From Henriciella marina (GTDB taxonomy: Bacteria; Pseudomonadota; Alphaproteobacteria; Caulobacterales; Hyphomonadaceae): a stretch of DNA of 64,000 nt. The stretch lies in assembly GCF_027213945.1 (NCBI RefSeq), contig NZ_JAPWGW010000004.1, forward strand, positions 372,001 through 436,000, in the 5' to 3' direction. Within the stretch, counting starts at the first letter, position 1. The number at the start of each line of letters is the position of its first letter. The position numbers were made by a program, and so were the translations under genes. Positions 22,010-30,633 of this stretch are shown here, piece by piece. The notes under the pieces were generated by a model. The model was not told the origin of the DNA and ran no database searches. It saw only the letters and a list, made by a program, of their open reading frames with translations.

Positions 22010-22309
22010 GTGAGCAATAAGACCGTTACCCGCGTAGAGATTTCGGACGCCATCGTGCGCGAGGTGGGTCTCACCCGTCAGGAATCAGGCGATATTCTCG
22101 ACCGAGTGCTCGATCTAATCGGCAAGAGCCTCGAGCATGAGAATGAAGTTAAGCTCTCGCGGTTTGGAAACTTCGTGGTGCGCAAGAAAGCGGCCCGGGC
22201 GGGACGCAATCCGAAGACTGGCGTTGAGGCCAAGATTTCGGCACGCCGCGTCGTGACTTTCAAACCTTCTCCGCTCCTCAAATCTGCCGTGGAAACAGAT
22301 AAAGACTAG
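22010..22309 (+). CDS. ihfA: Integration host factor subunit alpha
   Basis: IHF alpha is a DNA-bending nucleoid protein. The 99-residue protein has the HU/IHF fold with the DNA-intercalating beta-ribbon NPKTGVEAKISARRVVTFKP, including the proline tip region. The GTG start follows AGAGGAG. IHF often acts at integrase and oriT sites, but this gene belongs to the chromosome and the link to the nearby ICE is only a possibility. The downstream MerR gene starts 10 bases after the stop, as in many proteobacteria. Confidence 0.95.
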   Translation: MSNKTVTRVEISDAIVREVGLTRQESGDILDRVLDLIGKSLEHENEVKLSRFGNFVVRKKAARAGRNPKTGVEAKISARRVVTFKPSPLLKSAVETDKD

Positions 22310-22319
22310 AGGGAAATTC

Positions 22320-22829
22320 ATGGGAAATGCCGCAAAGCGGATCAAGAAATCCGCAGCCGCCTATCGATCAATTGGTGAAGCCGCTGAAGAACTGGGTCTT
22401 CAGCCTCACGTGCTTCGCTATTGGGAGGGCAAGTTTAAGCGGCACCTTAAACCCATGAAGCGGCCCGACGGCCGTCGCATGTACCGGCCAGAAGACATTC
22501 GCGCGCTGCAAGCGATCAAGCTCCTCGTCCACGAGAAAGGCTTCACCCTCAAAGGTGCGAGTCAACTTCTCAACGAACAAGGGTTGGACGCCGTGCTTGA
22601 AGGCGCTGCTGTGCTCGGTTCAAACACCACGCATTCAGGTTTAACCGCGCCTGTCTCTCCTGAAGGCCCGGCCCGAAAACTTCAGGAAACGGTTCGGGAC
22701 GCTTTCTCATACGAAGACATGGCAGAAGCTAGCGGGCCGAAGGGCCATGACCGGCTCGAAACCATGCTGAGCGACCTGATGGATATCAAAGCCCGGCTGG
22801 ATGCGGCGCGCCTACGTAAAGCGGCCTGA
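22320..22829 (+). CDS. MerR family transcriptional regulator
   Basis: This 169-residue protein has an N-terminal MerR winged-helix domain: SIGEAAEELGLQPHVLRYWE then RPDGRRMYRPEDI and the helix ALQAIKLLVHEKGF. The C-terminal part is not a known effector domain. Location directly after ihfA is conserved in alphaproteobacteria, where the protein is usually called only a MerR-family regulator. Target genes are unknown. No metal-binding cysteines are present, so metal sensing is unlikely. Confidence 0.9.
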   Translation: MGNAAKRIKKSAAAYRSIGEAAEELGLQPHVLRYWEGKFKRHLKPMKRPDGRRMYRPEDIRALQAIKLLVHEKGFTLKGASQLLNEQGLDAVLEGAAVLGSNTTHSGLTAPVSPEGPARKLQETVRDAFSYEDMAEASGPKGHDRLETMLSDLMDIKARLDAARLRKAA

Positions 22830-22886
22830 GAGCTGCAGCAACAGTGATTGCAATCAAGAGGCGCCGCGATTAAGCAAGCGCCTAGT

Positions 22887-22963
22887 CGGAGCGTAGCGCA
22901 GCCCGGTAGCGCACTTGTCTGGGGGACAAGGGGTCGTGGGTTCGAATCCCGCCGCTCCGACCA
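22887..22963 (+). tRNA. tRNA-Pro (anticodon GGG)
   Basis: A 77-base cloverleaf can be folded: acceptor stem CGGAGCG/CGCTCCG, D-loop with AGCCCGGTAG, anticodon stem CTTGT/ACAAG with loop CTGGGGG (anticodon GGG), T-arm GTGGGTTCGAATCCCGC and an encoded CCA. It lies between the MerR gene and the 3' end of glpK, whose stop codon is only three bases away on the other strand. Confidence 0.97.
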
Positions 22964-22965
22964 TT

Positions 22966-24474
22966 TTACTCGCGGTCGAGTTGAGCTCTGTAAAGCGTTG
23001 TCTTTACAGCCTTCTCCCAGCCTGTGACGAGCACCTTCCGTTCAGCCTCCTCCATCGACGGCCTGAACACCGTTTCGCTTTGCCAAAGCTTCTCAAGTGT
23101 TTCGATACTATCGAAGACGCCAGATTGAAGTCCCGAGAGAAAAGCCGCGCCACGTGCTGTGCTTTCGATCATGTCCGGCCGGTCAATTGTCGTCGCCGTC
23201 ACATCTGCAAGGAATTGCAGGAACCAGCTATTGGCGACCATGCCGCCATCTACGCGAATGCGCCCCGTATCAAAGCCATCGGCGTTCAGCGCCGTAAGCA
23301 GGTCGAGCGTCTGGTACGCTACCGATTCCAGTGCCGCGCGCGCGATATCGGCTTTGTCAGTGCCGCGTGTAAGACCGTACATCGCACCTCTCGCATCAGC
23401 GTCCCAATGCGGCGCGCCGAGCCCGGTAAAAGCGGGCACGAAATAGACGCCGTCATTGCCGCCAGCCTGCTGGGCCAGAAGTTCGGTTTCGCTCGCACTC
23501 TTGATGATCTGGAGGCTATCGCGGAGCCATTGCGAGACCGCACCCGCGATGAATATCGATCCCTCAACTGCGAATTGTGGCGCCGCACCGGTGCGGCAGG
23601 CGATTGTAGACAATAGGCGGTTAGTCGAGGTCAGACACTCATTGCCGCAGTTCGCAAGCAGGAAGCACCCCGTGCCGTAAGTGCTTTTAACCATGCCGGG
23701 GTGAAAGCAGGCCTGGCCGAATGCAGCAGACTGCTGATCACCCGCAACGCCTGTTACAGGCAGCGCCCGGCCAAACCATTCCGGTACCGCGTCGCAGAAT
23801 GCTGCTGTGCTGGTTTTTACTTCAGGGAGGACCGAGCGCGGCACTTTCAGGAGTCTAAGCAAGTCTTCGTCCCAACGGCCCTCTCGAATATTGTAGAGGA
23901 GGGTCCGACTGGCATTCGTTTCGTCCGTTACGTGCGCCTGACCACCACTCAGGCGGTACATCAGAAAGCTGTCGACCGTGCCAAAGGCCAGTTTGCCAGC
24001 ATCGGCAAGGCTGGCAGCGTCAGGAACATTCTCAAGTATCCAGCGAAGCTTTGTGCCAGAAAAATAGGGGTCGATGGTCAGGCCGCTTCGTTCATTGACC
24101 ATGTCTTCATGTCCGCCGGCCTTTAGCGCCTCACACATTGAAGCGGTGCGCCTGTCCTGCCAGACGATCGCCCGACTAACAGGTTTTCCGGTTTCTCGGT
24201 TCCATACGATGACCGTCTCTCGCTGGTTGGCGATGCCAATGGAGACAACTTTGCCACCCGTTTCGGCCTCGCCGGCCGTCATCGCGCGCCGCGCTGTATC
24301 GAGCGTGGTTTGCCAGATGTCTTCCGGGTCGTGCTCGACCCAGCCAGGCTTGGGGAAGTGCTGGGCAAACTCCTCCTGAGCGACAGCGACGACGGCGCCG
24401 CCGGAATCGAAAACCATTGCCCGGCTGGAGGTCGTTCCCTGGTCGAGCGTCAGGATGAGCGCATCAGATGGCAT
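22966..24474 (-). CDS. glpK: Glycerol kinase
   Basis: GlpK phosphorylates glycerol to glycerol 3-phosphate with ATP. The 502-residue protein has the FGGY-family start LDQGTTSSRAMVFD, the block GVAGDQQSAAFGQ and the C-terminal RVDGGMVANSWFLQFLAD. No glpF, glpD or glpR gene is beside it. It is convergent with tRNA-Pro and divergent from the GGDEF-EAL gene. Confidence 0.96.
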   Translation of the reverse strand: MPSDALILTLDQGTTSSRAMVFDSGGAVVAVAQEEFAQHFPKPGWVEHDPEDIWQTTLDTARRAMTAGEAETGGKVVSIGIANQRETVIVWNRETGKPVSRAIVWQDRRTASMCEALKAGGHEDMVNERSGLTIDPYFSGTKLRWILENVPDAASLADAGKLAFGTVDSFLMYRLSGGQAHVTDETNASRTLLYNIREGRWDEDLLRLLKVPRSVLPEVKTSTAAFCDAVPEWFGRALPVTGVAGDQQSAAFGQACFHPGMVKSTYGTGCFLLANCGNECLTSTNRLLSTIACRTGAAPQFAVEGSIFIAGAVSQWLRDSLQIIKSASETELLAQQAGGNDGVYFVPAFTGLGAPHWDADARGAMYGLTRGTDKADIARAALESVAYQTLDLLTALNADGFDTGRIRVDGGMVANSWFLQFLADVTATTIDRPDMIESTARGAAFLSGLQSGVFDSIETLEKLWQSETVFRPSMEEAERKVLVTGWEKAVKTTLYRAQLDRE

Positions 24475-24599
24475 CGCGAAGACTCCTGTTTGACCAGAAC
24501 ACTCTCACCCAATCGATCAAATTTCAAAGACTTGTCTTGAGAGGATGTTCACATCTTCTCTCTAAGAGACGTCCCATAATTGCGCAAAGAGGAATGGTG

Positions 24600-27038
24600 A
24601 TGGGCGATGCATCGCACCCGGCGGAGCCACCAAAACTGAAGTCAGCCAACATTCTTGGCTCGATTGATATACCTGACGAGCAGCTCGGCGCGATCCGTCA
24701 AAAACAAGTTGCTGCCGTCGGCTCGCTGCTGCCTGTCATCGGGCTGGCCAACCTCATAAATGCGGCCGTGGTGATGATCTCATTCGCCAACACAGCCGCC
24801 AACCGGCTCCTTGGTGTCTGGTCGCTGACGATGGTGATCGCAACGTCGATCATGCTGGTTGGCTTTTTCATCATGCGTCGGCGTTCCAACAATCCGAGCA
24901 GTTCACCCTCTGCGGACACCGGTAAGAACAGCATTGATCGCTTTGCGCGTTTCGCCTCGGTACTTGGCATGCTGTGGGGAATACTTCCGCTTTTAATTCT
25001 CCCGCTCACGGATCATACCAACCAGCTTGCCGTGAGCTCGATCGTTGCAGGCGTCATGTTTGCCGGGGTCCTGCTTGTTGGCCGCATACCGGAAGCCGCG
25101 ATGGGTTTCCTGATCCCGACGGTGATCGGTTACATCGTAGGCCTCCAGCTCGGTCAGGATCCGCGCAATGACTTCCTGTCGGTTCTGGCTTTTGTTTATG
25201 CTGTCGTATTGTGGACGTCTTCGAAGTGGTCATTCAACCAGTTCGTCGAACAACATCTCAACGGCTCCGCAGTAAAACAACAGGCCCAGCTTATCGGACT
25301 GCTTCTGCGAGACTTCGAAGAGAGCACGTCAGACTGGCTGTGGCAGACCGATGAAACCAATTCGCTCATCGATATTCCGCTTCCGACGGTATCAGAGCAG
25401 AACAATTTTGAACTGATGGCGGTCGGTGTCAGCCTACGCTCGCTTTTCAAGGATAATGAGGACGCAAAGACGCTGGCGCGGTGCCTCGACCGCCAGCAAA
25501 GCTTTCGTGACCTGAACCTGGAAGTCGAAGGCGAGGACGAGACCTGGTGGTCACTGACTGGCAAGCCGATCTTCGACGGGGCAGGCAAGTTTCAGGGGTT
25601 TCGAGGCGTAGCATCTGACATTACCCAATCGAAAGCCATTGAAGACCGCATTGCCTTCATGGCCCACTTCGATCCTCTGACGTCCCTGCCAAACAGGGCG
25701 AATTTGCATGAATATCTCGAAAAAGCGTCGATCCGTCCGGTTCCCGGCGGCCGCTGCCGCGCTCTTCTCTGGCTTGATCTGGATAACTTCAAATGGGTCA
25801 ATGACACACTGGGCCACCCCGCGGGGGATGAACTTCTCTGTCAGGTCGCAAAGCGTCTGAAAGACGGCGCACCTGATGCAGACGTTATCGCGCGTCTTGG
25901 CGGTGATGAGTTCGCAATGCTCCTCGAGTGCGATTCGCAGGACGAGCTCATCGAGACAGTGAAGGCGATGAGTGAACGTCTGAACCGGCCTTACGATATC
26001 TGGAGTTCAATCGTTCATTGCGGCGCGAGTATCGGCGTGCGGATCATCGAGCAGCATAATATGGAAATCCAGACGCTGCTCAAACATGCCGACCTTGCGC
26101 TCTATCAGGCCAAGGAGGCGGGCAAGCGCACCTGGTGTGTTTTCAGCCAGAACCTCGAAGACCGCGCTAGAGCACGCCAGAGCATCGAGCTCGACCTCAA
26201 CAAAGCGCTTGAGAACAATGAACTTCGCCTTTTCTTCCAGCCACAGCTCAACGCCCAGACAAATGAGATTATCGGCGCTGAAACGCTCATTCGCTGGCAG
26301 CATCCGACCCGCGGCCTGATCGGACCGGGTCACTTTATCCAGCACGCCGAAGATAGCGGCATCATTACTCGCCTGGGTGATTGGGCCCTGCGCGAAGCGC
26401 TTAGCGCAGCCCGCCGCATGCCGGACAATATGCGCGTCGCAGTGAATATCTCACCGCTGCAGATCCACAGTTCAAGCCTGGTGACGACGATCATCAACGC
26501 AATCGCAGTGAATCAGATTGATCCAGCCCGGCTAGAACTGGAAATCACCGAGTCGGTTCTGATGACGGATACCGAATTCACGCTGAAGCGACTCAACCAG
26601 CTGAAAGAAATCGGCCTGCGTATCTCGCTCGACGATTTTGGCACGGGCTTTTCATCGCTGAGCTACCTGCGCCGGTTCCCGTTCGACAAACTCAAGATCG
26701 ACAAGAGCTTTGTAGAGGATATCGACCACAATCATGAGAGCAGGGCCATCACAAAGGCGACGCTCCAGATTGCGAAGGCCCTGAATATGAGCTGCACCGC
26801 TGAGGGCGTCGAAACCGAAACCCAGAAGCAGTATCTCACTGAAATCGGCTGCGACGAACTGCAGGGCTACCTGATCAGTCGGCCGCAGCCGCTAGAGAAA
26901 CTTGGCCATCTTTTCCCCGTGCGCTCTGAAGAAGAAGCGGATAGACTGCTCGCGAATTCGCCCGCGAAAGCGTCCACGTCAGGCGATGTCATCCGCCTCG
27001 AAGGCATGCTGCGTAACCGCCAGACCGCAACGGGGTGA
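24600..27038 (+). CDS. Membrane GGDEF-EAL cyclic-di-GMP signalling protein
   Basis: A protein of about 812 residues with both c-di-GMP synthesis and breakdown domains. Roughly six hydrophobic helices cover residues 30-205 and probably sense a membrane or periplasmic signal. A PAS-like region follows (to about 350, WWSLTGKPIFDGAGKFQGFRG). The GGDEF motif is intact (ARLGGDEFAMLL, 434-438). The EAL domain has ETLIRW in place of EALLRW (E561 kept) and LDDFGTGFSSLSYL (D678, D679), so hydrolysis is plausible. Start 24600 is chosen because GAGGA sits seven bases upstream; in-frame ATG at 24594 is too close to it. Which activity dominates cannot be told. Confidence 0.92.
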   Translation: MGDASHPAEPPKLKSANILGSIDIPDEQLGAIRQKQVAAVGSLLPVIGLANLINAAVVMISFANTAANRLLGVWSLTMVIATSIMLVGFFIMRRRSNNPSSSPSADTGKNSIDRFARFASVLGMLWGILPLLILPLTDHTNQLAVSSIVAGVMFAGVLLVGRIPEAAMGFLIPTVIGYIVGLQLGQDPRNDFLSVLAFVYAVVLWTSSKWSFNQFVEQHLNGSAVKQQAQLIGLLLRDFEESTSDWLWQTDETNSLIDIPLPTVSEQNNFELMAVGVSLRSLFKDNEDAKTLARCLDRQQSFRDLNLEVEGEDETWWSLTGKPIFDGAGKFQGFRGVASDITQSKAIEDRIAFMAHFDPLTSLPNRANLHEYLEKASIRPVPGGRCRALLWLDLDNFKWVNDTLGHPAGDELLCQVAKRLKDGAPDADVIARLGGDEFAMLLECDSQDELIETVKAMSERLNRPYDIWSSIVHCGASIGVRIIEQHNMEIQTLLKHADLALYQAKEAGKRTWCVFSQNLEDRARARQSIELDLNKALENNELRLFFQPQLNAQTNEIIGAETLIRWQHPTRGLIGPGHFIQHAEDSGIITRLGDWALREALSAARRMPDNMRVAVNISPLQIHSSSLVTTIINAIAVNQIDPARLELEITESVLMTDTEFTLKRLNQLKEIGLRISLDDFGTGFSSLSYLRRFPFDKLKIDKSFVEDIDHNHESRAITKATLQIAKALNMSCTAEGVETETQKQYLTEIGCDELQGYLISRPQPLEKLGHLFPVRSEEEADRLLANSPAKASTSGDVIRLEGMLRNRQTATG

Positions 27039-27175
27039 CGCCTCATCGGCAGAGAACTTCGCTGTTCGAAGGCAGGAGCTGCAACTCGTCTGCATACAGG
27101 CACACTTCACGCTTGACCGGTGCGCGTGGCTTGTCTAATCAGGCGCCTCACCGCCAAACGCGGTGGACGATCTGC

Positions 27176-27252
27176 GCGGGTGTAGCTCAGTTGGTTAGAG
27201 TGCCGGCCTGTCACGCCGGAGGTCGCGGGTTCGAGCCCCGTCACTCGCGCCA
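27176..27252 (+). tRNA. tRNA-Asp (anticodon GUC)
   Basis: A 77-base cloverleaf: acceptor stem GCGGGTG/CACTCGC (one G-T pair), D-arm AGCTCAGTTGGTTAGAG, anticodon stem CCGGC/GCCGG with loop CTGTCAC (anticodon GTC in DNA), T-arm GCGGGTTCGAGCCCCGT and encoded CCA. It is the probable ICE integration site because the recombinase gene begins about 140 bases downstream. Confidence 0.97.
27225..27252 (+). other. Candidate attL core in the tRNA-Asp 3' end
   Basis: tRNA-targeting tyrosine recombinases usually use the T-arm and acceptor 3' end as the crossover core, keeping the tRNA intact. This stretch (T-arm through CCA) is the expected core for this integration. The second copy should be at the far end of the element, outside the window, so the exact length is unknown. 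A 7-base-pair inverted repeat CCATTTC/GAAATGG starts at the CCA and runs to 27267. Confidence 0.5.
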
Positions 27253-27300
27253 TTTCTCCGGAAATGGAACCGTCCAGATCCCTTGAAATCATTGAAAATA

Positions 27301-27324
27301 CTGGAGAATCTTCGGGTTCTCCAG
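27301..27324. repeat. Inverted repeat between tRNA-Asp and integrase
   Basis: Perfect 8-base arms CTGGAGAA and TTCTCCAG flank an 8-base spacer. It sits in the gap where recombination directionality factor and integrase arm sites are expected. There is no T-run, so it is unlikely to be a tRNA terminator. It may be a regulator-binding site. Confidence 0.5.
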
Positions 27325-27337
27325 GTTCTCTCGCCGG

Positions 27338-27383
27338 TTTTGCACTACTGTTTGCACCACAAAACGCAAACTTTTTGCACTAC
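27338..27383 (+). repeat. Three direct repeats TTTGCAC(T/C)AC upstream of integrase
   Basis: Three copies of TTTGCACTAC or TTTGCACCAC occur within 46 bases, beginning at about 27339, 27351 and 27374, just before the integrase start. The middle copy is also part of an inverted pair GTTTGC/GCAAAC. Such clustered repeats are typical of integrase arm-type binding sites or excisionase sites; this function is inferred. Confidence 0.55.
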
Positions 27384-27391
27384 AAACGACG

Positions 27392-28783
27392 ATGAAGCAT
27401 TTCTCACTTGGATCAAAATTTCTAAAGGATCGCGGCGGCTGGTGGCATTATGTCAGGCGTGTTCCAAAAAGATTCAAAGATGTCGACAAGCGTGGGCTGA
27501 TCCAGGTCGCGCTGCGAACGCAGTCGCAGGAAGTCGCCATGATGCGACGCAACGGGCTGGCAGAAGCTGATGATGCTCTTTGGTGCAGTCTTGCCTTGCA
27601 GGCCGAGGGGGGCGAACGAGCAAAAAACCGGGCGGCGAGCGAACGTCATCGCGCGGGCGTCGCCAGAGCCATGGCTGAAGGGTTTGTCTATCGACCCGTC
27701 GAAGAGATCGCCTCCTTGCCAGACATTGAAGAAATCATCGCTCGGCTCAAGGAGGTGGACAGGAGCGGCGCTGCGACGGAAGAAAAAGCGGAAGCCTTGC
27801 TTGGCGGGGCGCCGGAAGCCAAGGATCGCACGACAGTCTCTGAAGCCTTCGAACTGTACGTCTCCAAGATCGCATTCGATGACCAATACAACAAGTCCGA
27901 AGCCCAGCGATACGCATGGGAGAAAACCAAGAGAACCTCGATCGGCTACTTCATTGAGCGCGAAGGCGACATCCCGTTGATCGACATCTCAAGGGACGTC
28001 GCGACGCGGTACAGGGATTGGTGGCAATCCCGTATGCTGCCACAGAAAGACGGTTCCAGTCCGATCACGCCGAATACGGCCAACAGGCATATCGGCAATA
28101 TCCGTTCGCTCCGCAAGCGCTATTTCAAGTACCGCGGCATCACAGATATCGAGGACCCGTTCCGCGACTTTTTCTTTGCGGGGAAATCCACGGCAAAGCG
28201 TGCCGCCTTCAGCGATGAGTGGGTACGCGACCGCATTCTTGTGCCAGGTCTGTTCAATGGACTACGCATCGAATTGCGGGCGATTATCTACCTGCTCATT
28301 GAGACCGGTGCGCGTCCCAGCGAGATCGTGAATCTCCGGCCGGAAGATATCCGTCTCGACCACGACGTGCCGCATATCCTGATCAGACCTGAACAAAACC
28401 GTGAATTGAAGACCGGAGACTCCGAGCGCCAGATACCGCTTGTCGGAGTGGCCTTACCAGCGATGAAGCTGTGTCCCCATGGGTTCGATCATTATTATGA
28501 TCGAAACACGCTCGTATCCGCCAATCTGCTGAAAGCGTTTAACCAGCGCAAACTCCTGCCAAGCAAGGATCACGTCATCTATTCTTTCCGGCACGCTTTT
28601 GAAGACCGTATGCTCGAAGGGGGGCTCGACTATGGGCTGCGCTGCGCCCTGATGGGTCATAAGAACAATCGACCGGAGTACGGTCAGGGCGGATCGTTGG
28701 CGTACAGGCGCGACGCGCTCAAGAAGATCGCACATCCTTTTTCGTCGGATCTGTTTGATCGGCCAGCAAGCCTTGGCCTGTAA
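27392..28783 (+). CDS. int: Tyrosine site-specific recombinase (ICE integrase)
   Basis: This integrase should insert and excise the element at tRNA-Asp. The N-terminal ~60 residues are a DUF6538-like arm-binding domain (GGWWHYVRRVPKRFK). The SAM-like core-binding domain covers about 140-230. The catalytic part has R308 in ETGARPSEI, the box YSFRHAFEDR (R400; the usual first His is Tyr), H423 in LMGHKNN and the nucleophile candidate Y438 in LAYRRD. Tyrosine instead of histidine in the HxxR box is, as I recall, shared by this subfamily. The ATG lacks a good Shine-Dalgarno. It is transcribed away from the tRNA. Confidence 0.93.
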   Translation: MKHFSLGSKFLKDRGGWWHYVRRVPKRFKDVDKRGLIQVALRTQSQEVAMMRRNGLAEADDALWCSLALQAEGGERAKNRAASERHRAGVARAMAEGFVYRPVEEIASLPDIEEIIARLKEVDRSGAATEEKAEALLGGAPEAKDRTTVSEAFELYVSKIAFDDQYNKSEAQRYAWEKTKRTSIGYFIEREGDIPLIDISRDVATRYRDWWQSRMLPQKDGSSPITPNTANRHIGNIRSLRKRYFKYRGITDIEDPFRDFFFAGKSTAKRAAFSDEWVRDRILVPGLFNGLRIELRAIIYLLIETGARPSEIVNLRPEDIRLDHDVPHILIRPEQNRELKTGDSERQIPLVGVALPAMKLCPHGFDHYYDRNTLVSANLLKAFNQRKLLPSKDHVIYSFRHAFEDRMLEGGLDYGLRCALMGHKNNRPEYGQGGSLAYRRDALKKIAHPFSSDLFDRPASLGL

Positions 28784-28871
28784 GCGAAAATTAAATCCAA
28801 AATGGTGCAAATAGGCCGAGAACTCTCTGTAGAGGTGAATATGTTCCTGATTTGTCTTGCAATACCTTCTA

Positions 28872-28889
28872 TACAACATTATTGTTGTA
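28872..28889. promoter_or_regulatory. Inverted repeat, candidate operator of the cargo A operon
   Basis: TACAAC and GTTGTA arms with a 6-base AT-rich centre lie 4 bases before the first start codon. The sequence TATACA (28870-28875) inside it looks like a -10 box, which would put the transcript start within the repeat and leave an mRNA leader of only about 10 bases. The second gene of the operon encodes an XRE-type DNA-binding domain, which makes autoregulation at this site a reasonable inference. Confidence 0.45.
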
Positions 28890-28893
28890 AGCA

Positions 28894-29370
28894 ATGATTC
28901 CGGATTTAGTCTCGTTGAGCGGTTCGCCGTGGAAGGTGCTTCCGGCCGGAGTTCACCAGGCAACTCTGGAGGAAGTGAAAGCCGTGTACGCTGCAAGCCG
29001 ATATCGTCGTCAGCTATTTGAGGGACTGGTCGTCGGGGTGAAGCAGCTAAGCGTAGCTGGTTGTCAGCGCGTTTATGTGGATGGGAGCTTTGTAACATCG
29101 AAACCGAGACCTGGCGATTTTGATGCGTGTTGGGATCCTTCAGGAGTACAGGAGCGTCTTCTCGATCCTATTTTCAAAGATTTTTCGAATGGCCGTGCGG
29201 CGCAGAAGGCTGCGTTCAAGGGAGAGTTTTTCCCCTCCTCGCTGATTGAGGGCGGCTGCGGGCAGGCGTTCGTGGACTTCTTTCAGGTCGATCGATTTTC
29301 CGGGGACGCAAAAGGCATCCTCCTCATCGATCTCTCGACTGATCCCACATTGGGCCGGAGCGCGGTATGA
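28894..29370 (+). CDS. DUF6932-like putative nucleotidyltransferase-fold protein
   Basis: A 158-residue protein with a nucleotidyltransferase-like motif: VYVDGSFVTSK followed by GDFDACW, that is G64-S65 and D75-x-D77, as in the GS...DxD core of the pol-beta/MNT superfamily. It resembles the DUF6932 family as I remember it. Substrate is unknown; relatives of this fold modify tRNA, proteins or make signalling nucleotides in toxin-antitoxin and defence settings. It is the first gene of a three-gene unit and its stop overlaps the next ATG by four bases. AT-richer than the conjugation genes, which suggests separate acquisition. Confidence 0.72.
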   Translation: MIPDLVSLSGSPWKVLPAGVHQATLEEVKAVYAASRYRRQLFEGLVVGVKQLSVAGCQRVYVDGSFVTSKPRPGDFDACWDPSGVQERLLDPIFKDFSNGRAAQKAAFKGEFFPSSLIEGGCGQAFVDFFQVDRFSGDAKGILLIDLSTDPTLGRSAV

Positions 29371-30632
29371 TACTTAGCAACAAACAGCTATCGGTAGCAA
29401 AGCGTGAACTGGAACGTCTCCGTGCTGCTCTTGATCAGTGCCAGACGACGACCGACGACCCCAATTCATGGATTGCGAAAATTGAGGCCGATGCTCTCAA
29501 GAGCCAGATCGCGGATATCGAGGTAGAAATTCAGGAATACGAGTTGCTTCGGGATCGTCAGATCGCCTTTTCCGAAAGTTATTCTCTGGCGGATTTGCCC
29601 AGAATTCTTGTCCAGGCTCGAATTGCAAAAGGGTGGAGCCAGACTGAGCTCGCCGCGATGCTAGACATGAAACAACAGCAAGTTCAACGGTATGAAGCGA
29701 ACGGTTATCTGGGCGCTTCTCTTTCGAGACTGATTGAGCTCGCAGATGTGCTGGGCGTACAGGTCGCTCAATCCTTTTCTTCCAATGACGAACAATCCGG
29801 GGGTGTCTTGACGTGGAGAAGTCTCGACGATGTCGCATGGGACAAGTTTCCTGTGAAGGAGATGGTTCGGCGAAGTTGGTTCAAGCCGGAACTCGGACAA
29901 AGCCTGGTAGCAGGAGCGCGGGCCTATGTAGAGACCGTTGCGGGAGGTGCTATTGCCGGTGCTCACCATAGGAAAAAACTCCGCGGCAAGAATCTTCCGG
30001 ACGAAATTGCGTTGCTGGCGTGGCAGGTCAGAGTTCTAGACCTTGCGCGCCAGAAAACGAATGTGTCGCAGCTACCCGATTTTGATCACAATGAAAATTG
30101 GGTGAAGGAACTGGTTGGTCTGTCAGCTGATGATGAGGGCCCGTCAAAAGCAGCGGATATGTTGTGGCGCCACGGGGTTGTTCTTGTAATCGAACCACAT
30201 CTCCCGGGCTCGTACCTGGATGGGGCAGCGATGCTGTCTCTTTCAGACAATCCCATCGTGGCGCTTACGTTGCGTTTCGATCGGCTGGATAATTTTTGGT
30301 TCGTTCTTCTTCATGAGCTGGGGCACGTCTTTCGACATTTATTTGACCACACGCATTTTGATTTCTTTGATGAAGAAGGGCCAACGGGCGATGACATACT
30401 CGAAAAGGAAGCGGACAATTTTGCGCTGGACATGCTCGTTCCACCGGAAAGCTGGGCGGCCTGCCTTTCCCGCTTCGCTTTATCGGCAGATGCTGTCCGG
30501 TTGGATGCCGAGCGGCTCAATATTCATCCTAGCATTCTCGCAGGCCGGATACGCCGAGAACGAAATGACTACACCATCCTGACCGACCTGGTCGGACAGG
30601 GCGAAGTGCACCGCCAATTCGAGGAGGGCTAA
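29367..30632 (+). CDS. XRE-type HTH protein with ImmA/IrrE metallopeptidase domain
   Basis: 421 residues in three parts: an N-terminal coiled-coil-like helical stretch (about 1-65), an XRE helix-turn-helix (about 81-138, GWSQTELAAMLDMKQQQVQRYE), and a C-terminal ImmA/IrrE zinc peptidase with HELGH at 316-320 and the third ligand region ILEKEADNFALDML (about 346-355). ImmA proteins cut XRE-type repressors after stress; fusions like this often act as self-regulated antitoxins or repressors. Coupled to the upstream nucleotidyltransferase by ATGA overlap, and followed one base later by the Beta-family gene. Role as regulator of this operon is inferred. Confidence 0.85.
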   Translation: MILSNKQLSVAKRELERLRAALDQCQTTTDDPNSWIAKIEADALKSQIADIEVEIQEYELLRDRQIAFSESYSLADLPRILVQARIAKGWSQTELAAMLDMKQQQVQRYEANGYLGASLSRLIELADVLGVQVAQSFSSNDEQSGGVLTWRSLDDVAWDKFPVKEMVRRSWFKPELGQSLVAGARAYVETVAGGAIAGAHHRKKLRGKNLPDEIALLAWQVRVLDLARQKTNVSQLPDFDHNENWVKELVGLSADDEGPSKAADMLWRHGVVLVIEPHLPGSYLDGAAMLSLSDNPIVALTLRFDRLDNFWFVLLHELGHVFRHLFDHTHFDFFDEEGPTGDDILEKEADNFALDMLVPPESWAACLSRFALSADAVRLDAERLNIHPSILAGRIRRERNDYTILTDLVGQGEVHRQFEEG

Positions 30633-30633
30633 G

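Noticed and set aside
22915-23616. Plus-strand frame beginning inside tRNA-Pro and opposite glpK
   Set aside because: Starts within a tRNA and is antisense to glycerol kinase; no domain.
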